Assembly (NCBI RefSeq): GCF_039652555.1 | Contig: NZ_JBDJAF010000001.1 | Span: forward strand, 806,001 to 870,000 | Reading direction: 5' to 3' | From: Parafrigoribacterium mesophilum | GTDB taxonomy: Bacteria > Actinomycetota > Actinomycetes > Actinomycetales > Microbacteriaceae | Length of the DNA: 64,000 nt | Part shown: piece after piece, positions 1 to 9,304 of the stretch | Numbering within the stretch: position 1 is the first letter of the stretch | Layout of the letters: each line of letters starts with the position of its first letter | Notes under the pieces: model-generated | Told to the model about the DNA's origin: nothing | Database searches by the model: none | Seen by the model: only the letters and a program-made list of their open reading frames with translations | Program-made: the position numbers and the translations under genes

Positions 1-3000
1 TCGGTGAGGTGGATGCTGCCGGTACCGCCGGGGAACAGCACGGGGAACACCTCGGCGAATGCCGCCCTGGTGTCCTCGAAGGCGGACTGGAAGATGCCGC
101 GCATCTTGTCGTCGATCTCGCCGATGATCTGGGCCAGGTCCTTGCGGGTGCTGGTGAGGTCGGTGAGCTGCTCTGTGAGGAATTTGTGCCGCTGTTCCAG
201 GGCGGCGAACTCCTCGAGGGCCAGCGGGTTGACCCTGCCCAGCTGCGCTAGTTTGCGTTCGGCGCGGGCCAGGCGGGCCTGCTGTTCGGCTCGGTCGAAC
301 CGGATGCCGCCGGGTGCCTCTGGCTCTGCACCGTCCGCGTTCGGCGGCAGGGCGGCATCCGCCGCGGCATCCGCCTCTGCATCCGTTTCGGGTGCGACGT
401 CGGGCGGGACGAGCACGTCCGGTCCGTATTCTGCGACCAGCACGTCTTCGACCAGACCGAGGTCCTGCCCGGCCCGCTCGAGCAGTGTCGACAGTTGCAG
501 TTTCTTCTCGTAGATCTGCATCTCGAGCCCGTGCACGTCGTCGCCGATGGCGGAGAGTTCCTCGCGCAGCACCGACTCTTCGCGGCGCAGTTCGGCCAGT
601 TCCGCGCTGTGCTCCGAGCGTTCGGCCTCCCGCGCGGCCAGTTCGACTCTGGCTTCGGACAGGGAGCGGTCGACCGCGTCCAACACCGGCGGCAGCGATT
701 CGACGACCGATTGCGCGGCCCGGGCCTGGGCACGGCGAATGACTGCCCGGCGTGCCGCTTCCTCGGCCGCGACCCGGTCCCGCTCCCGCTGACGCTCAAG
801 ACTCTCAGCCCGCAGCTGCTCGACCCGCACGCGTTCCTTGGCGGTCTCCACCCGTAGCCGGGCCTGAACCTCCCGCTCCCTGGCGGCGTCCAGTCCGGCC
901 GCGACGCCGTCGCGGGACGACACGTCGAGGATAGGACGCGGCCGCGAACGCGCGGCGTCCAGTTCCGCGGTGGCCCGCTCGGAGTCGGCCAGCGCATCGC
1001 TCACGCTCTGGGTGATGGTGGCGTGCGCCCGCTCCAAGCGCTGCACCTCGGCGGCGGCGGATTCGGCCTGCACGCGGGCCAGTCCCAGTTTCTCGGTGTG
1101 CGCAGCGCGTTGCGCATCGAATTCGCGCAGCGCGGTCATCGCGGATGCCGCCCGGTCCTTGGCGTCCTTCAGCTCCGCGCGTTGCTGCGCCAGGGCGTTT
1201 CTGGAGGTTTCGATGAGTTCGGTCACCCGAGCGAGCGCGGTGTCCGCTGCATCCCGGTCCGCGACCAGTTCCAGCCGTGAGCGGCCCGCGCCAATGCCGC
1301 CGCGCACCACGAAGCGGCTGAGAACGTCACCTGCCTTGGTGATCACAGTGGGCGCCGTGCTGCCGTCGTCCCCGAGGCCTCGCCATACCGCGCGCGCGGC
1401 GTCGAGATCATCGACGATGAACACGTGCGCGAGCAGCCCGAGCACACCGTCCGGCGCGGTGATGACACTGCCGGCGGGCACCGCACCCTCGGGCAGCCGG
1501 CGCGTGGTCTCAGTGCGGGCACCGGCATCCGCCAGCAGCAGTTCCACACGGCCCAGCTCCTCGGCGTTGACCCGGTCGATGGCGTCGATGGCAGCGCCGC
1601 GGTTCTCGGCCAGGACGGCGTCGGCGAGTGTACCGAGGGCGGCGGCGATCGCGGCTTCGAAACCGGGCTGCACCTTCACGTGCTCGGCGACCAGTCCGCG
1701 GATGCCCGGCAGCTTGGACGCCACGAGGGCCGAGGAGCCGTCTTTCTGGTCGAGGGCCGACGACAGGGCGCTGGTCCGGGCGGCGAGCGCGTCGCGTTCG
1801 CGTTCCCGGATGTGCAGTTCCTCGCGCAGCGACTCGATGTCCGCCTCACGGCTGGTCACTTCAGCCCTGAGGGCCTCGTAGGCGGCGTCCAGGTCGGTAC
1901 CGCCGTCGTCGTCGGCGGCGACGTCGGTGTGCAATTCGCCCAGCCGGGTGTCGGCATCCGATTTCCGCAGCAGTGCGGCGTCCAGCGCGCGTTGCTGCCG
2001 CAGCAACTCGCCGCGCACCGCCGCAAGCCGGGATGCCGCGGCGTCGGAGCGGCCGGCCAGCTGGGAGACCTCAAGGTCGTGCCGGGAGACGAGGGCGCTC
2101 TGGGACGCGATCTGCTCGTCCAGGCCGTCCAGGTCGGCCCTGGCGGCGACGGTGGCGGCGTGCGCCTCCTGCCAGAGTTGTTCCTCGGCGCCGACCGACT
2201 CGGCGAGCCGTTCCGCCTCCGCCGCGGCCTCCTCGACCATCGCGGCGGTCACCCCTGGGCCGGTCGCGGCGTCGTCCGTCTGCCCGCCCAACAGGGCAAG
2301 CCGTTGGTTGGCCAGCGTGTACAGGCCCCGCAGCCGCTCCTGCACCGACTCGAGGCCGAATGCGGTGCGGCGGGCCAGATCAACGGCGTCGCCGACCTGG
2401 CTCTGTTCGATGTGCTGGGCGCGGAGCCGGTTCTGGTCCAGTTGCTCCTGCAGCACGATGCGGTGCGTCTTCCGCTCCGATTCGCTGCGGGTGCTGATGG
2501 CCAGCGACGCGCGCAGCGTGACCACCTCATCGGCAAGGAGTCTCGCGCGCGCATCGCGAACCGCGGCGGCGATCGACTGGGCCTCCTTGGCGATTTCAGC
2601 CTGGCGACCCAACGGCTTCAACTGGCGTCGGATTTCGCCGGCGAGGTCGCTGAGGCGGGTGAGGTTCACCTGCATCGCATCGAGTTTGCGCAGTGTCTTC
2701 TCTTTACGGCGGCGATGTTTGAGGATGCCCGCGGCCTCCTCGATGAAGCCGCGACGTTCCTCGGGACTGGCGCGCAGCACGGCGTCGAGTTGACCCTGTC
2801 CGACGATGACATGCATTTCGCGGCCGAGCCCAGAGTCGCTGAGCAGTTCTTGGACATCCAGCAGCCGACAGTTGCTGCCGTTGATGGCGTAGTCGCTGGC
2901 GCCGTTGCGGAACAGGGTGCGGCTGATGGTGACCTCGGCGTACTCGATGGGCAGGGCGCCATCGGTGTTGTCGATCGTGAGGATCACCTCGGCCCGGCCG

Positions 3001-3224
3001 AGCGGTCCCTTCGCAGCGGTGCCCGCGAAGATGACATCCTCCATCTTGCCGCCGCGCAGCGTCTTGGCGCCCTGCTCGCCCATCACCCAGGCCAGTGCAT
3101 CCACGACGTTGGATTTGCCCGACCCGTTCGGGCCGACTACACAGGTCACGCCAGGCTCGAAGGCGAAGGTCGTCGGGCGGGCGAAGGACTTGAACCCCTT
3201 GAGCGTGAGGCTCTTCAAGTACAC
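1..3224 (-). CDS. smc: Chromosome segregation ATPase SMC (3' end outside window)
   Basis: About 1074 residues are visible. The start is a GTG at 3224 that reads MYLKSLTLKGFKSFARP, the usual SMC N-terminus, followed by the Walker A loop GPNGSGKSN near residue 34. Long coiled-coil-like stretches follow, with hinge-type sequence (GDVLSRFVVRGGIGAG) near residue 630. The last visible residues, GGTGSIHLT, match the segment just before the C-terminal ABC half (signature LSGGE and Walker B), which lies to the left of the window. SMC compacts and segregates the chromosome with ScpA/ScpB. It is first in the visible part of the smc-mutM-rnc neighbourhood, although the acetyltransferase gene separates it from mutM. 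The family call is from motifs and layout; the only uncertainty is the missing end. Confidence 0.95.
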   Translation of the reverse strand, partial: MYLKSLTLKGFKSFARPTTFAFEPGVTCVVGPNGSGKSNVVDALAWVMGEQGAKTLRGGKMEDVIFAGTAAKGPLGRAEVILTIDNTDGALPIEYAEVTISRTLFRNGASDYAINGSNCRLLDVQELLSDSGLGREMHVIVGQGQLDAVLRASPEERRGFIEEAAGILKHRRRKEKTLRKLDAMQVNLTRLSDLAGEIRRQLKPLGRQAEIAKEAQSIAAAVRDARARLLADEVVTLRASLAISTRSESERKTHRIVLQEQLDQNRLRAQHIEQSQVGDAVDLARRTAFGLESVQERLRGLYTLANQRLALLGGQTDDAATGPGVTAAMVEEAAAEAERLAESVGAEEQLWQEAHAATVAARADLDGLDEQIASQSALVSRHDLEVSQLAGRSDAAASRLAAVRGELLRQQRALDAALLRKSDADTRLGELHTDVAADDDGGTDLDAAYEALRAEVTSREADIESLREELHIRERERDALAARTSALSSALDQKDGSSALVASKLPGIRGLVAEHVKVQPGFEAAIAAALGTLADAVLAENRGAAIDAIDRVNAEELGRVELLLADAGARTETTRRLPEGAVPAGSVITAPDGVLGLLAHVFIVDDLDAARAVWRGLGDDGSTAPTVITKAGDVLSRFVVRGGIGAGRSRLELVADRDAADTALARVTELIETSRNALAQQRAELKDAKDRAASAMTALREFDAQRAAHTEKLGLARVQAESAAAEVQRLERAHATITQSVSDALADSERATAELDAARSRPRPILDVSSRDGVAAGLDAAREREVQARLRVETAKERVRVEQLRAESLERQRERDRVAAEEAARRAVIRRAQARAAQSVVESLPPVLDAVDRSLSEARVELAAREAERSEHSAELAELRREESVLREELSAIGDDVHGLEMQIYEKKLQLSTLLERAGQDLGLVEDVLVAEYGPDVLVPPDVAPETDAEADAAADAALPPNADGAEPEAPGGIRFDRAEQQARLARAERKLAQLGRVNPLALEEFAALEQRHKFLTEQLTDLTSTRKDLAQIIGEIDDKMRGIFQSAFEDTRAAFAEVFPVLFPGGTGSIHLT

Positions 3225-3327
3225 CGCATCGCCCCTTCTACTCTCGCCGCACGATTCCAGCAACTACGGTACCGGACGCTGCGCCGCAGCCCGGGATGCT
3301 CGCGGGGGAACCGCAACTGCAGCAGCC

Positions 3328-3372
3328 GGTGGTCGAGCACCTGACTCCACTGAACTTGTCGAAGTGCCGAGG
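3328..3372. repeat. Degenerate intergenic palindromic repeat
   Basis: Between smc and the acetyltransferase lies GGTGGTCGAG followed by AACTTGTCGAAG. Such GGTCGAG/CTTGTCGAAG pairs resemble short palindromic repeats common between genes in Microbacteriaceae. The arms here are imperfect, so this is a low-confidence, probably decayed copy. Confidence 0.35.
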
Positions 3373-3414
3373 CCCCCGGCACTGTACTGTGGGTCGCGAC
3401 ACCCGGAGCCACGC

Positions 3415-4533
3415 ATGAACGAGTTCACCATCGAGGACTTGACCGTCCCGGCGACGGCCGGCGCAGCGGATGCTGGTGACTTCGCTGCGATGACCCGCCT
3501 GCGAAACGAGATTGTGGCGCTTGCGCTAGGCACCGGGGAGTTGGCCTACGAGCCGGCGGAGTTGCTGCCGGAGTTCCATGACCCGTACCAGCCGCGGCGG
3601 ATGCTGATCGCCCGCCTCGACGGGGCTGTGGTCGGCTGCGGCGGGTACGAGGCACCCCTGGAAGGTGGCCCCAACCAGGACGGCCCCGCCGAGGCGTGGC
3701 TGAGCGTCGAGGTGCTCCCACCGTTTCGGCGTCGCGGCGTCGGCGCGGCTCTGTATGAGCGCCTCGCCGAGCTCGCGGTGGACGACGCCCGTACCACGCT
3801 GCAGGCCGAACTTCTGCACACCGAGGTCCCGGGCGAGCGCATCGGCGCGCCGACCGGGTTCGGCTCGGTGCCGCGCGACAGCCCGGAATCACGGTTCTTG
3901 CGCTCGCGCGGCTTCCGGTTGGAGCAGGTGGAGCGGGTCAGCCGCCTGGCCCTCCCGGTGCCGGCCGATGCGCTCGCGGCCCACCTGGCGGCGGCTCAGG
4001 CGGCCGCCGGTGCCGATTACCGCACGGTGGTGTGGGAGGGCGACGGCGATGGCCGCTGGCTGAACGACCTGGCGCAATTGCACGCCGGTATGAGCACCGA
4101 CGCACCGAGCGCGGGATTGGACTTCCCCGCCGAAACCTGGGACGCCCAGCGGGTGCGAACGGTCGACGAACTGAACCGTTCCAGCCCACGCCGAATGCTC
4201 CACGCGGTCGTCCAGCATGTCCCGACCGAGCGGCTGGTCGCGTTCAACGAACTGTCGGTCCCACCGGATCGGCATCGCAGCGTCGAGCAGCAGGACACGC
4301 TGGTGGTCAGCGAGCATCGCGGACGCCGACTGGGAATGCTGGTGAAGGTGGCGAACCTGCTCCACCTCGAGGCGACGCATCCCGGGCGTCCCAGTGTCAC
4401 CACGTTCAACGCTGAAGAGAACCGGCACATGCTGGCCGTGAACGAGGCCATCGGATTCGTTCCGATCGGATACGCGGGAGGGTGGAAAAAGTCCGCTCAG
4501 GGACGCAACCGCTGGCAGAACGGGCAGAAGTGA
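3415..4533 (+). CDS. Two-domain GNAT family N-acetyltransferase
   Basis: The 372-residue protein carries two GNAT folds in tandem. An acetyl-CoA binding segment (RRRGVGAALYERL) is seen near residue 105 and a second, weaker one (RGRRLGMLVKVANL) near residue 301, the pattern of mycothiol-synthase-like and Eis-like double GNATs. The substrate cannot be told from sequence. The ATG at 3415 is chosen because the family homology begins there; the upstream open frame covers the smc promoter and the repeat. The gene converges on mutM and overlaps its 3' end by 37 bp. It may share the intergenic promoter region with divergent smc. Confidence 0.85.
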   Translation: MNEFTIEDLTVPATAGAADAGDFAAMTRLRNEIVALALGTGELAYEPAELLPEFHDPYQPRRMLIARLDGAVVGCGGYEAPLEGGPNQDGPAEAWLSVEVLPPFRRRGVGAALYERLAELAVDDARTTLQAELLHTEVPGERIGAPTGFGSVPRDSPESRFLRSRGFRLEQVERVSRLALPVPADALAAHLAAAQAAAGADYRTVVWEGDGDGRWLNDLAQLHAGMSTDAPSAGLDFPAETWDAQRVRTVDELNRSSPRRMLHAVVQHVPTERLVAFNELSVPPDRHRSVEQQDTLVVSEHRGRRLGMLVKVANLLHLEATHPGRPSVTTFNAEENRHMLAVNEAIGFVPIGYAGGWKKSAQGRNRWQNGQK

Positions 4534-5369
4534 CTGCCGCGGTTCATGAACTTCTCGCGGACCACGGGGTGACCGCATCGGGGGCACGGCTCGCCCTGCT
4601 GCCCGTAGACGTTGAGGGACTGGGCGAAGTAACCAGACACGCCGTTGACGTTGACGTATTGGGTGTCGAAGCTGGTGCCTCCATCCTCCAGCGCGTGCGC
4701 GAGCACCAGCCGCAGCTGAGACAGCAGCGTTGTGGCGCGCGCCCGGCTGAGGCTGGCGGCGGGTTGGTCGTAGTGGATGCGCGCCGCCCATAACGCCTCA
4801 TCCGCGTAGATGTTGCCGATGCCGCTGATCAGGTTCTGATCGAGGATGGCGCGTTTCACGGCGCTGTTACGGCGGGCCAACGCGGCGAGAAACCGGCGGT
4901 CATCGAAGTTCGGGTCCAACGGGTCACGAGCGATGTGCGACACGCTGGCCGGTATCCGCTGCCCGGGAAGGTCCAGCACCGGCACCAACTCGTCGATGGC
5001 CATGGACCCGAAGATGCGCTGGTCGGCAAAGTTCAACCGCAGCGCACCGTGCTGCGGATGTTCCAGATCGATGCGGATGCGGGTGCGCGGGTCGTCGGTG
5101 CCCGGGTCTCGCAACAGGACCTGCCCGCTCATCCCCAAGTGCACGACCAGTGCCTCATCCCCGCAGTCCAGCGGCAGCCAGAGGAACTTGCCGCGTCGGG
5201 AGGCATGCTGCAGAATGCGGCCGGTGAGCCGGTCGATGAAGTCCTCGGCCGGTCCGCGGTGGCGCCGCAACGACCGTTCGTCGTAGACGCTGACGGCGGT
5301 CACCGTTGCTCCGGCGACGGCGGGGGCCAGCCCCAGGCGCACCACCTCGACTTCGGGCAGTTCCGGCAA
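4497..5369 (-). CDS. mutM: Formamidopyrimidine-DNA glycosylase (Fpg/MutM)
   Basis: This bifunctional base-excision repair enzyme removes 8-oxoguanine and formamidopyrimidines and nicks the abasic site. The N-terminus PELPEVEVV supplies the catalytic Pro2 and Glu3. Lys61 lies in the conserved RRGKF segment. The C-terminal zinc finger has Cys262, Cys265, Cys282 and Cys285. At 290 residues it is full length. The start is TTG at 5369, two bases after the rnc stop, so translation is probably coupled to rnc. All hallmark residues are present. Confidence 0.97.
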   Translation of the reverse strand: MPELPEVEVVRLGLAPAVAGATVTAVSVYDERSLRRHRGPAEDFIDRLTGRILQHASRRGKFLWLPLDCGDEALVVHLGMSGQVLLRDPGTDDPRTRIRIDLEHPQHGALRLNFADQRIFGSMAIDELVPVLDLPGQRIPASVSHIARDPLDPNFDDRRFLAALARRNSAVKRAILDQNLISGIGNIYADEALWAARIHYDQPAASLSRARATTLLSQLRLVLAHALEDGGTSFDTQYVNVNGVSGYFAQSLNVYGQQGEPCPRCGHPVVREKFMNRGSHFCPFCQRLRP

Positions 5370-5371
5370 CG

Positions 5372-6124
5372 TTAGTTGGCGCCGGCTTGGAGGATCGCCC
5401 AGGCGTCCAGGGCTGCGGCCATTTCGGCGTGTTTCTTGCTCGAACCATGGCCGGAGGCGATGTGTTCGCCGGCGAGCACCACGTCGGCCTGGAATGACTT
5501 GGAGTGGTCGGGGCCGCTTTCGGTGACGACGTAGCTGGGGGCGCCTCTCCCGAGTTTCGCGGTGAGCTCCTGCAGGCTGGTCTTCGGGTCCATGGCGACG
5601 CCGAACCGGCCGGGGTCGGTGAGCAGTGGCGCGATCAGCCTCAACACGAGCGCCGTGGCCGCTTCGCCGCCGGCGTCGATGTACGCAGCGCCGATCACGG
5701 CCTCGACCGTGTCCGCGAGAATGGATGATTTGTCCCGACCGCCGGTGAGTTCTTCACCGTGGCCGAGTCTGATGTGCTTGCCGAGGCCGATCCCCCTGGC
5801 GATCTCCGCCAGAGCGACACTGCTCACGAGGCTGGCGCGTCGCTTGGCCAGTTCCCCCTCTGGCAGGTCCGGGTACTCGGTGTAAAGCATCACCGTGACC
5901 GCTTGGCCGAGGATCGAATCGCCAAGGAATTCCAGACGCTCGTTGTGCGCGATTCCGCCGTTCTCGTAGGCGAACGAACGGTGTGTCAGCGCAAGCTGAA
6001 GATGCTCGGGGCTGATCGCGACGAGCAGCTGCTCGGCCAGATCGCCCGCGGCGGGTGCCACGGCAGCGGCCTCGACACTGGCTGCGTCCGGCTGAGGCGC
6101 CGAGGACGGGTCACCGTCGGCCAC
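5372..6124 (-). CDS. rnc: Ribonuclease III
   Basis: This double-strand-specific endoribonuclease matures rRNA and processes structured mRNAs. The signature NERLEFLGD is at residues 61-69, followed by the second acidic cluster, and a double-stranded RNA-binding domain fills roughly residues 175-250 (DPKTSLQELTAKLGR). The GTG at 6124 is preferred because ATGGGGG lies about 6 bases upstream and it gives a 250-residue protein of normal size; the longer open frame would run back through rpmF. It sits 29 bases downstream of rpmF and just before mutM in one minus-strand operon. Confidence 0.95.
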   Translation of the reverse strand: MADGDPSSAPQPDAASVEAAAVAPAAGDLAEQLLVAISPEHLQLALTHRSFAYENGGIAHNERLEFLGDSILGQAVTVMLYTEYPDLPEGELAKRRASLVSSVALAEIARGIGLGKHIRLGHGEELTGGRDKSSILADTVEAVIGAAYIDAGGEAATALVLRLIAPLLTDPGRFGVAMDPKTSLQELTAKLGRGAPSYVVTESGPDHSKSFQADVVLAGEHIASGHGSSKKHAEMAAALDAWAILQAGAN

Positions 6125-6153
6125 GTGTCGCCCCCATCCGTTGCTGCAGCCGA

Positions 6154-6357
6154 CTAAACGTCCGCGACCTTGCGCCCCTTGTACTCGAGGTACAGCGGGG
6201 TGCCTGTGGAGTCTTCGACGACCTTCGCGCGGTGCGGGAGGCTGTAGGTGACTTTGCCGCCCTCGATGGTCTTCACCAGGGTGGGTGGGGTCGCTTTCCA
6301 CTGTGCCCGACGGGCGCGCGTGCTCGCGCGGGACATCTTGCGCTTCGGTACAGCCAT
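6154..6357 (-). CDS. rpmF: Large ribosomal subunit protein bL32
   Basis: The 67-residue basic protein starts MAVPKRKMSRASTRARRAQW, the canonical bL32 N-terminus. It contains no cysteine, so it is the zinc-independent form. Its ATG shares a base with the stop of the upstream DUF177 gene (TAATG), which implies translational coupling. The DUF177-rpmF-rnc order is conserved in many bacteria. Confidence 0.97.
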   Translation of the reverse strand: MAVPKRKMSRASTRARRAQWKATPPTLVKTIEGGKVTYSLPHRAKVVEDSTGTPLYLEYKGRKVADV

Positions 6358-6953
6358 TACTTATCTCTCTCTCTTTCGACATCCGCCGCTTCGGCGACAT
6401 CGTGTGCATCGGGGGCAGAGCTTCCGGTGGTGTCGGTCATCCCCGCCAATGGCGACAGGGCGGCCCACCGCGGATCGACCTCGACCTCGTGTTTGTGACC
6501 GGGATCATCCAAGAGCCGCACCCCGCACTGCGGGCACAGACCAAGGCAATCCTCTTGGCAGATCGGTTGGAACGGCAGCGACAACACCACCGCATCCCGT
6601 ATGACGGGTTCGAGGTCCAGCGTATCGTTGCGGATCGCGTACTCGAAAGCTTCGGTCTCAGCGTACGCGAAAAGCTCCCGAATCTCGACTTGGACCGGCA
6701 GTTCCATCTCAATGAGGCACCGGCCGCACTCCCCGACGGCCGTGGTGTCGACGTCGGCGCTGGCCAGAAGGCCGTCGTGCAGGGCCTCCAACCTGAGGTC
6801 CACCTGCACCGCACCGCCGGCAGGTACGCCGATCATGGCGTTGCCGAAGCGTTCCGGGGTGATGATCTCGAGATGGTACTCGCGCATCTCGCCCGGTCGA
6901 TACATGAGATCGTCGACGGCCACCGTGAACGGCGTCTTCTGGGGATGGGCCAC
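6357..6953 (-). CDS. YceD family (DUF177) protein
   Basis: Members of this family lie next to rpmF and have been linked to 23S rRNA processing or ribosome assembly. The 198-residue protein shows the family cysteine motifs: CGRC in the middle and CQEDCLGLCPQCG near the C-terminus, which could bind zinc. The start is uncertain. GTG at 6953 (MAHPQKTPFTVAVDDL) fits the family N-terminus, although no strong ribosome-binding site precedes it; the frame stays open further upstream. It is the first gene of the operon DUF177-rpmF-rnc-mutM. Confidence 0.88.
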   Translation of the reverse strand: MAHPQKTPFTVAVDDLMYRPGEMREYHLEIITPERFGNAMIGVPAGGAVQVDLRLEALHDGLLASADVDTTAVGECGRCLIEMELPVQVEIRELFAYAETEAFEYAIRNDTLDLEPVIRDAVVLSLPFQPICQEDCLGLCPQCGVRLLDDPGHKHEVEVDPRWAALSPLAGMTDTTGSSAPDAHDVAEAADVERERDK

Positions 6954-7171
6954 GATCGCCCAGTTTACCCATGGCGTCTGGACGTTCCGACACCACATCG
7001 CGTCCCGCCGGCCGGCATCGTAGGATGATGCCAGAACAGACCCCGCGCCGGATATCGCGCGGTGTGTCGGCCCCGGATTGAGGCGACTGGTCGTGTCCCC
7101 CGTGTCACCCCACAATGTCCGCCGCTCCGGCTGCGACGCCAGCGCCCGGAAGCCCCGCTCGAAGGTCCGTC

Positions 7172-8197
7172 ATGCTCAGCAGCCATTCTCCACACCGTCC
7201 GTTGTCCCGCCGCAGCACCGCCTCCCGAGTCTGCGCCCTCGCGCTGACCGTTGTGGTGTCCGCCGCTCTGGCTGGTTGCAGCGCGGGCGCGGTGGCACCG
7301 GCGCATCCTGGCCCCACGTCGGCGTCCGCCGTCTCGGTGGATAATTGCGGAACCCCGGTGCGGTTCACCACGGCGCCGCACCGCGTGATCACCATCAAAT
7401 CGACCTCCACCGAGATGCTCCTGGCCCTCGGCCTCGGCGATCGCATCGTCGGCACCGCGTTCCAGGACGGCCCGGTGCCGCAGCGCTGGGCCGACGCCGC
7501 GGCCAAGCTTCCCGTGCTCGCCGAGCGGGTGCCCTCCCAGGAGGTGGTGCTCAACGCCAGTCCCGACCTGGTGTACGCCGGATGGGAATCCAACTTCTCC
7601 GCCGATGGCGCCGGCGCGCGCGCCGACCTCGCCGCGCTGGGGGTGGCCAGCTACGTGTCGCCGTCGGCCTGCCAGGAGCCGGCCTACAAACCCGCGAAGC
7701 TGGGCTTCGACGACATCTTCGCCGAGATCGGCGAGGTCGCGAAGATCTTCCGCACCGATGACGCCGCGCTGCTGCAGGAGCAACGCCGCGAACTGGCCGC
7801 GGTGGTGCCCGATTCCCGCGGACTGACTGCGCTGTGGTACTCGTCAGGCTCCGACACCCCGTACGTCGGCGCGGGGATCGGCGCCCCGGAGCTGTTGCTG
7901 AAGACGGTGGGCCTGAAGAACATCGCCGGCGCGGTCGCCGACACCTGGACATCGTTCAACTGGGAAGCGGTGATCGATGCGAACCCCGACGTGATCGTGC
8001 TGGTGGACGCATCGTGGAACACCGTCGCCCACAAGATTCAAGTGCTGGAGAGCAATCCGGCGACGGCGAATCTGGACGCCGTCAAGCACCACCGCTACCT
8101 GACGGTCCCGTTCGCCGCCAGCGAGGCCGGGGTTCGCACGGTTTCCGCGGCGACGGACCTGGCCAGGCAGCTGGCCCAGCTGAACCTGGACGAATGA
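7172..8197 (+). CDS. ABC importer substrate-binding lipoprotein, probable F420-0 transporter
   Basis: The 341-residue exported lipoprotein has a basic N-terminus, a hydrophobic stretch and a lipobox LAGC with Cys36, then a BtuF-like binding-protein fold. The ATG at 7172 is chosen because GAAGG lies 6 bases upstream and the signal peptide then has normal length. It overlaps the permease gene (ATGA), and the ATPase follows, forming a complete BtuCDF-type importer. Actinobacterial systems of this form near cofE and F420 enzymes have been proposed (TIGRFAM models of Selengut and Haft) to take up F420-0. Here cofE and two F420 oxidoreductases lie 5-8 kb away. The substrate is inferred; a cobalamin or siderophore role remains possible. 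Confidence 0.8.
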   Translation: MLSSHSPHRPLSRRSTASRVCALALTVVVSAALAGCSAGAVAPAHPGPTSASAVSVDNCGTPVRFTTAPHRVITIKSTSTEMLLALGLGDRIVGTAFQDGPVPQRWADAAAKLPVLAERVPSQEVVLNASPDLVYAGWESNFSADGAGARADLAALGVASYVSPSACQEPAYKPAKLGFDDIFAEIGEVAKIFRTDDAALLQEQRRELAAVVPDSRGLTALWYSSGSDTPYVGAGIGAPELLLKTVGLKNIAGAVADTWTSFNWEAVIDANPDVIVLVDASWNTVAHKIQVLESNPATANLDAVKHHRYLTVPFAASEAGVRTVSAATDLARQLAQLNLDE

Positions 8198-9294
8198 GGG
8201 CCGACCAACTCGCCGCTTCCCACACCGGCTCACCGCTCCCGAAGTCTGCGGTGCCGGGAATCGGCATCGGGCGCGGCGACCGGGCCGGCGGCGGGCGCGG
8301 CGCTCTGTGGGGCATCGTGCTCAGTGTCGTGCTCCTGGCGTCGGTGACCCTCGCCATCACGATCGGCCCGGCGCAGATCACGCCGCTGGATGTCTGGGGC
8401 AGCGTGCTGCACCACCTCGGGGTCGGACACCAGCCGTTGAGCCTGCTGCGCGATGGCATCGTGTGGGAGTTGCGGCTGCCGCGGGTGCTCACCGCCGCGG
8501 CGGTCGGCGCGGGTCTGGCGGTGAGCGGCGCCGTGATGCAGGCGCTCACGCGCAACCCACTGGCGGACCCGTACCTGCTGGGCCTGTCCTCCGGCGCGTC
8601 GCTCGGCGCGGTGGCGGTGCTACTGCTCGGCGCGGCGTTGCTGCTGCCGCTCGCCGCGTTCCTGGGCGCGATGCTCGCCCTGGGCATGACGCTGCTGCTG
8701 GCGAACTCGCTCGGCCGGATCACCCCCAGCCGCACGGTACTGGCCGGACTGGCGGTGTCCGCCCTCGCCTCGGCCGCCACAAGCCTGATCATCTTCTGGA
8801 GCGTGACGGGCGACTCCTACCGGGAGATCCTCGGCTGGTTGCTCGGTTCCCTGGCCGGCGCGCGCTGGCCCGCGGTGGCGATCGGCTTCGCGGCGGTGGT
8901 GGTCGCCGGGATCCCGATCCTGCTCAGCGGGCGCATCCTCGACGCCTTCGCATTCGGAGACACCTCGGCGGCGACCCTTGGCGTCAACGTGCAGGGTGTG
9001 CGGTGGTCGCTGCTCGGCGCGACGGCGCTGCTCACCGGCGCGATGGTGTCGGTCAGCGGGTCGATCGGCTTCGTCGGACTGATCCTGCCGCACGCCGTGC
9101 GTCTGGTAGCCGGGGTGCGTCACCGCACGCTGCTGCCGCTGGTCGCCCTGGTCGGTGCGATCTTCCTGATCTGGGCGGACACCGCGGCACGTTCGCTCTT
9201 CGATCCTCGGGAACTGCCGGTCGGGATCATCACCGCGCTGATCGGCGCGCCGGTCTTCGCGGTGCTGCTGGCCCGGCGGAAGAGCCAGACATGA
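8194..9294 (+). CDS. FecCD/BtuC-type ABC permease, probable F420-0 transporter
   Basis: The 366-residue integral membrane protein has about nine to ten hydrophobic segments and the family motif RNPLADPYLLGLSSGASLG near residue 125. The ATG at 8194 overlaps the stop of the binding-protein gene (ATGA), so the two are translationally coupled. It forms the membrane channel of the importer with the ATPase downstream, after a 10-base gap. The family is normally a homodimer. Substrate assignment rests on neighbourhood, as for the binding protein. Confidence 0.88.
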   Translation: MRADQLAASHTGSPLPKSAVPGIGIGRGDRAGGGRGALWGIVLSVVLLASVTLAITIGPAQITPLDVWGSVLHHLGVGHQPLSLLRDGIVWELRLPRVLTAAAVGAGLAVSGAVMQALTRNPLADPYLLGLSSGASLGAVAVLLLGAALLLPLAAFLGAMLALGMTLLLANSLGRITPSRTVLAGLAVSALASAATSLIIFWSVTGDSYREILGWLLGSLAGARWPAVAIGFAAVVVAGIPILLSGRILDAFAFGDTSAATLGVNVQGVRWSLLGATALLTGAMVSVSGSIGFVGLILPHAVRLVAGVRHRTLLPLVALVGAIFLIWADTAARSLFDPRELPVGIITALIGAPVFAVLLARRKSQT

Positions 9295-9304
9295 GAACCG
9301 CAAC

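Noticed and set aside
1425..3344. Long plus-strand open frame of 639 codons
   Set aside because: It is antisense to smc, whose residues and motifs are clear on the minus strand. Its composition is that of a high-GC shadow frame.
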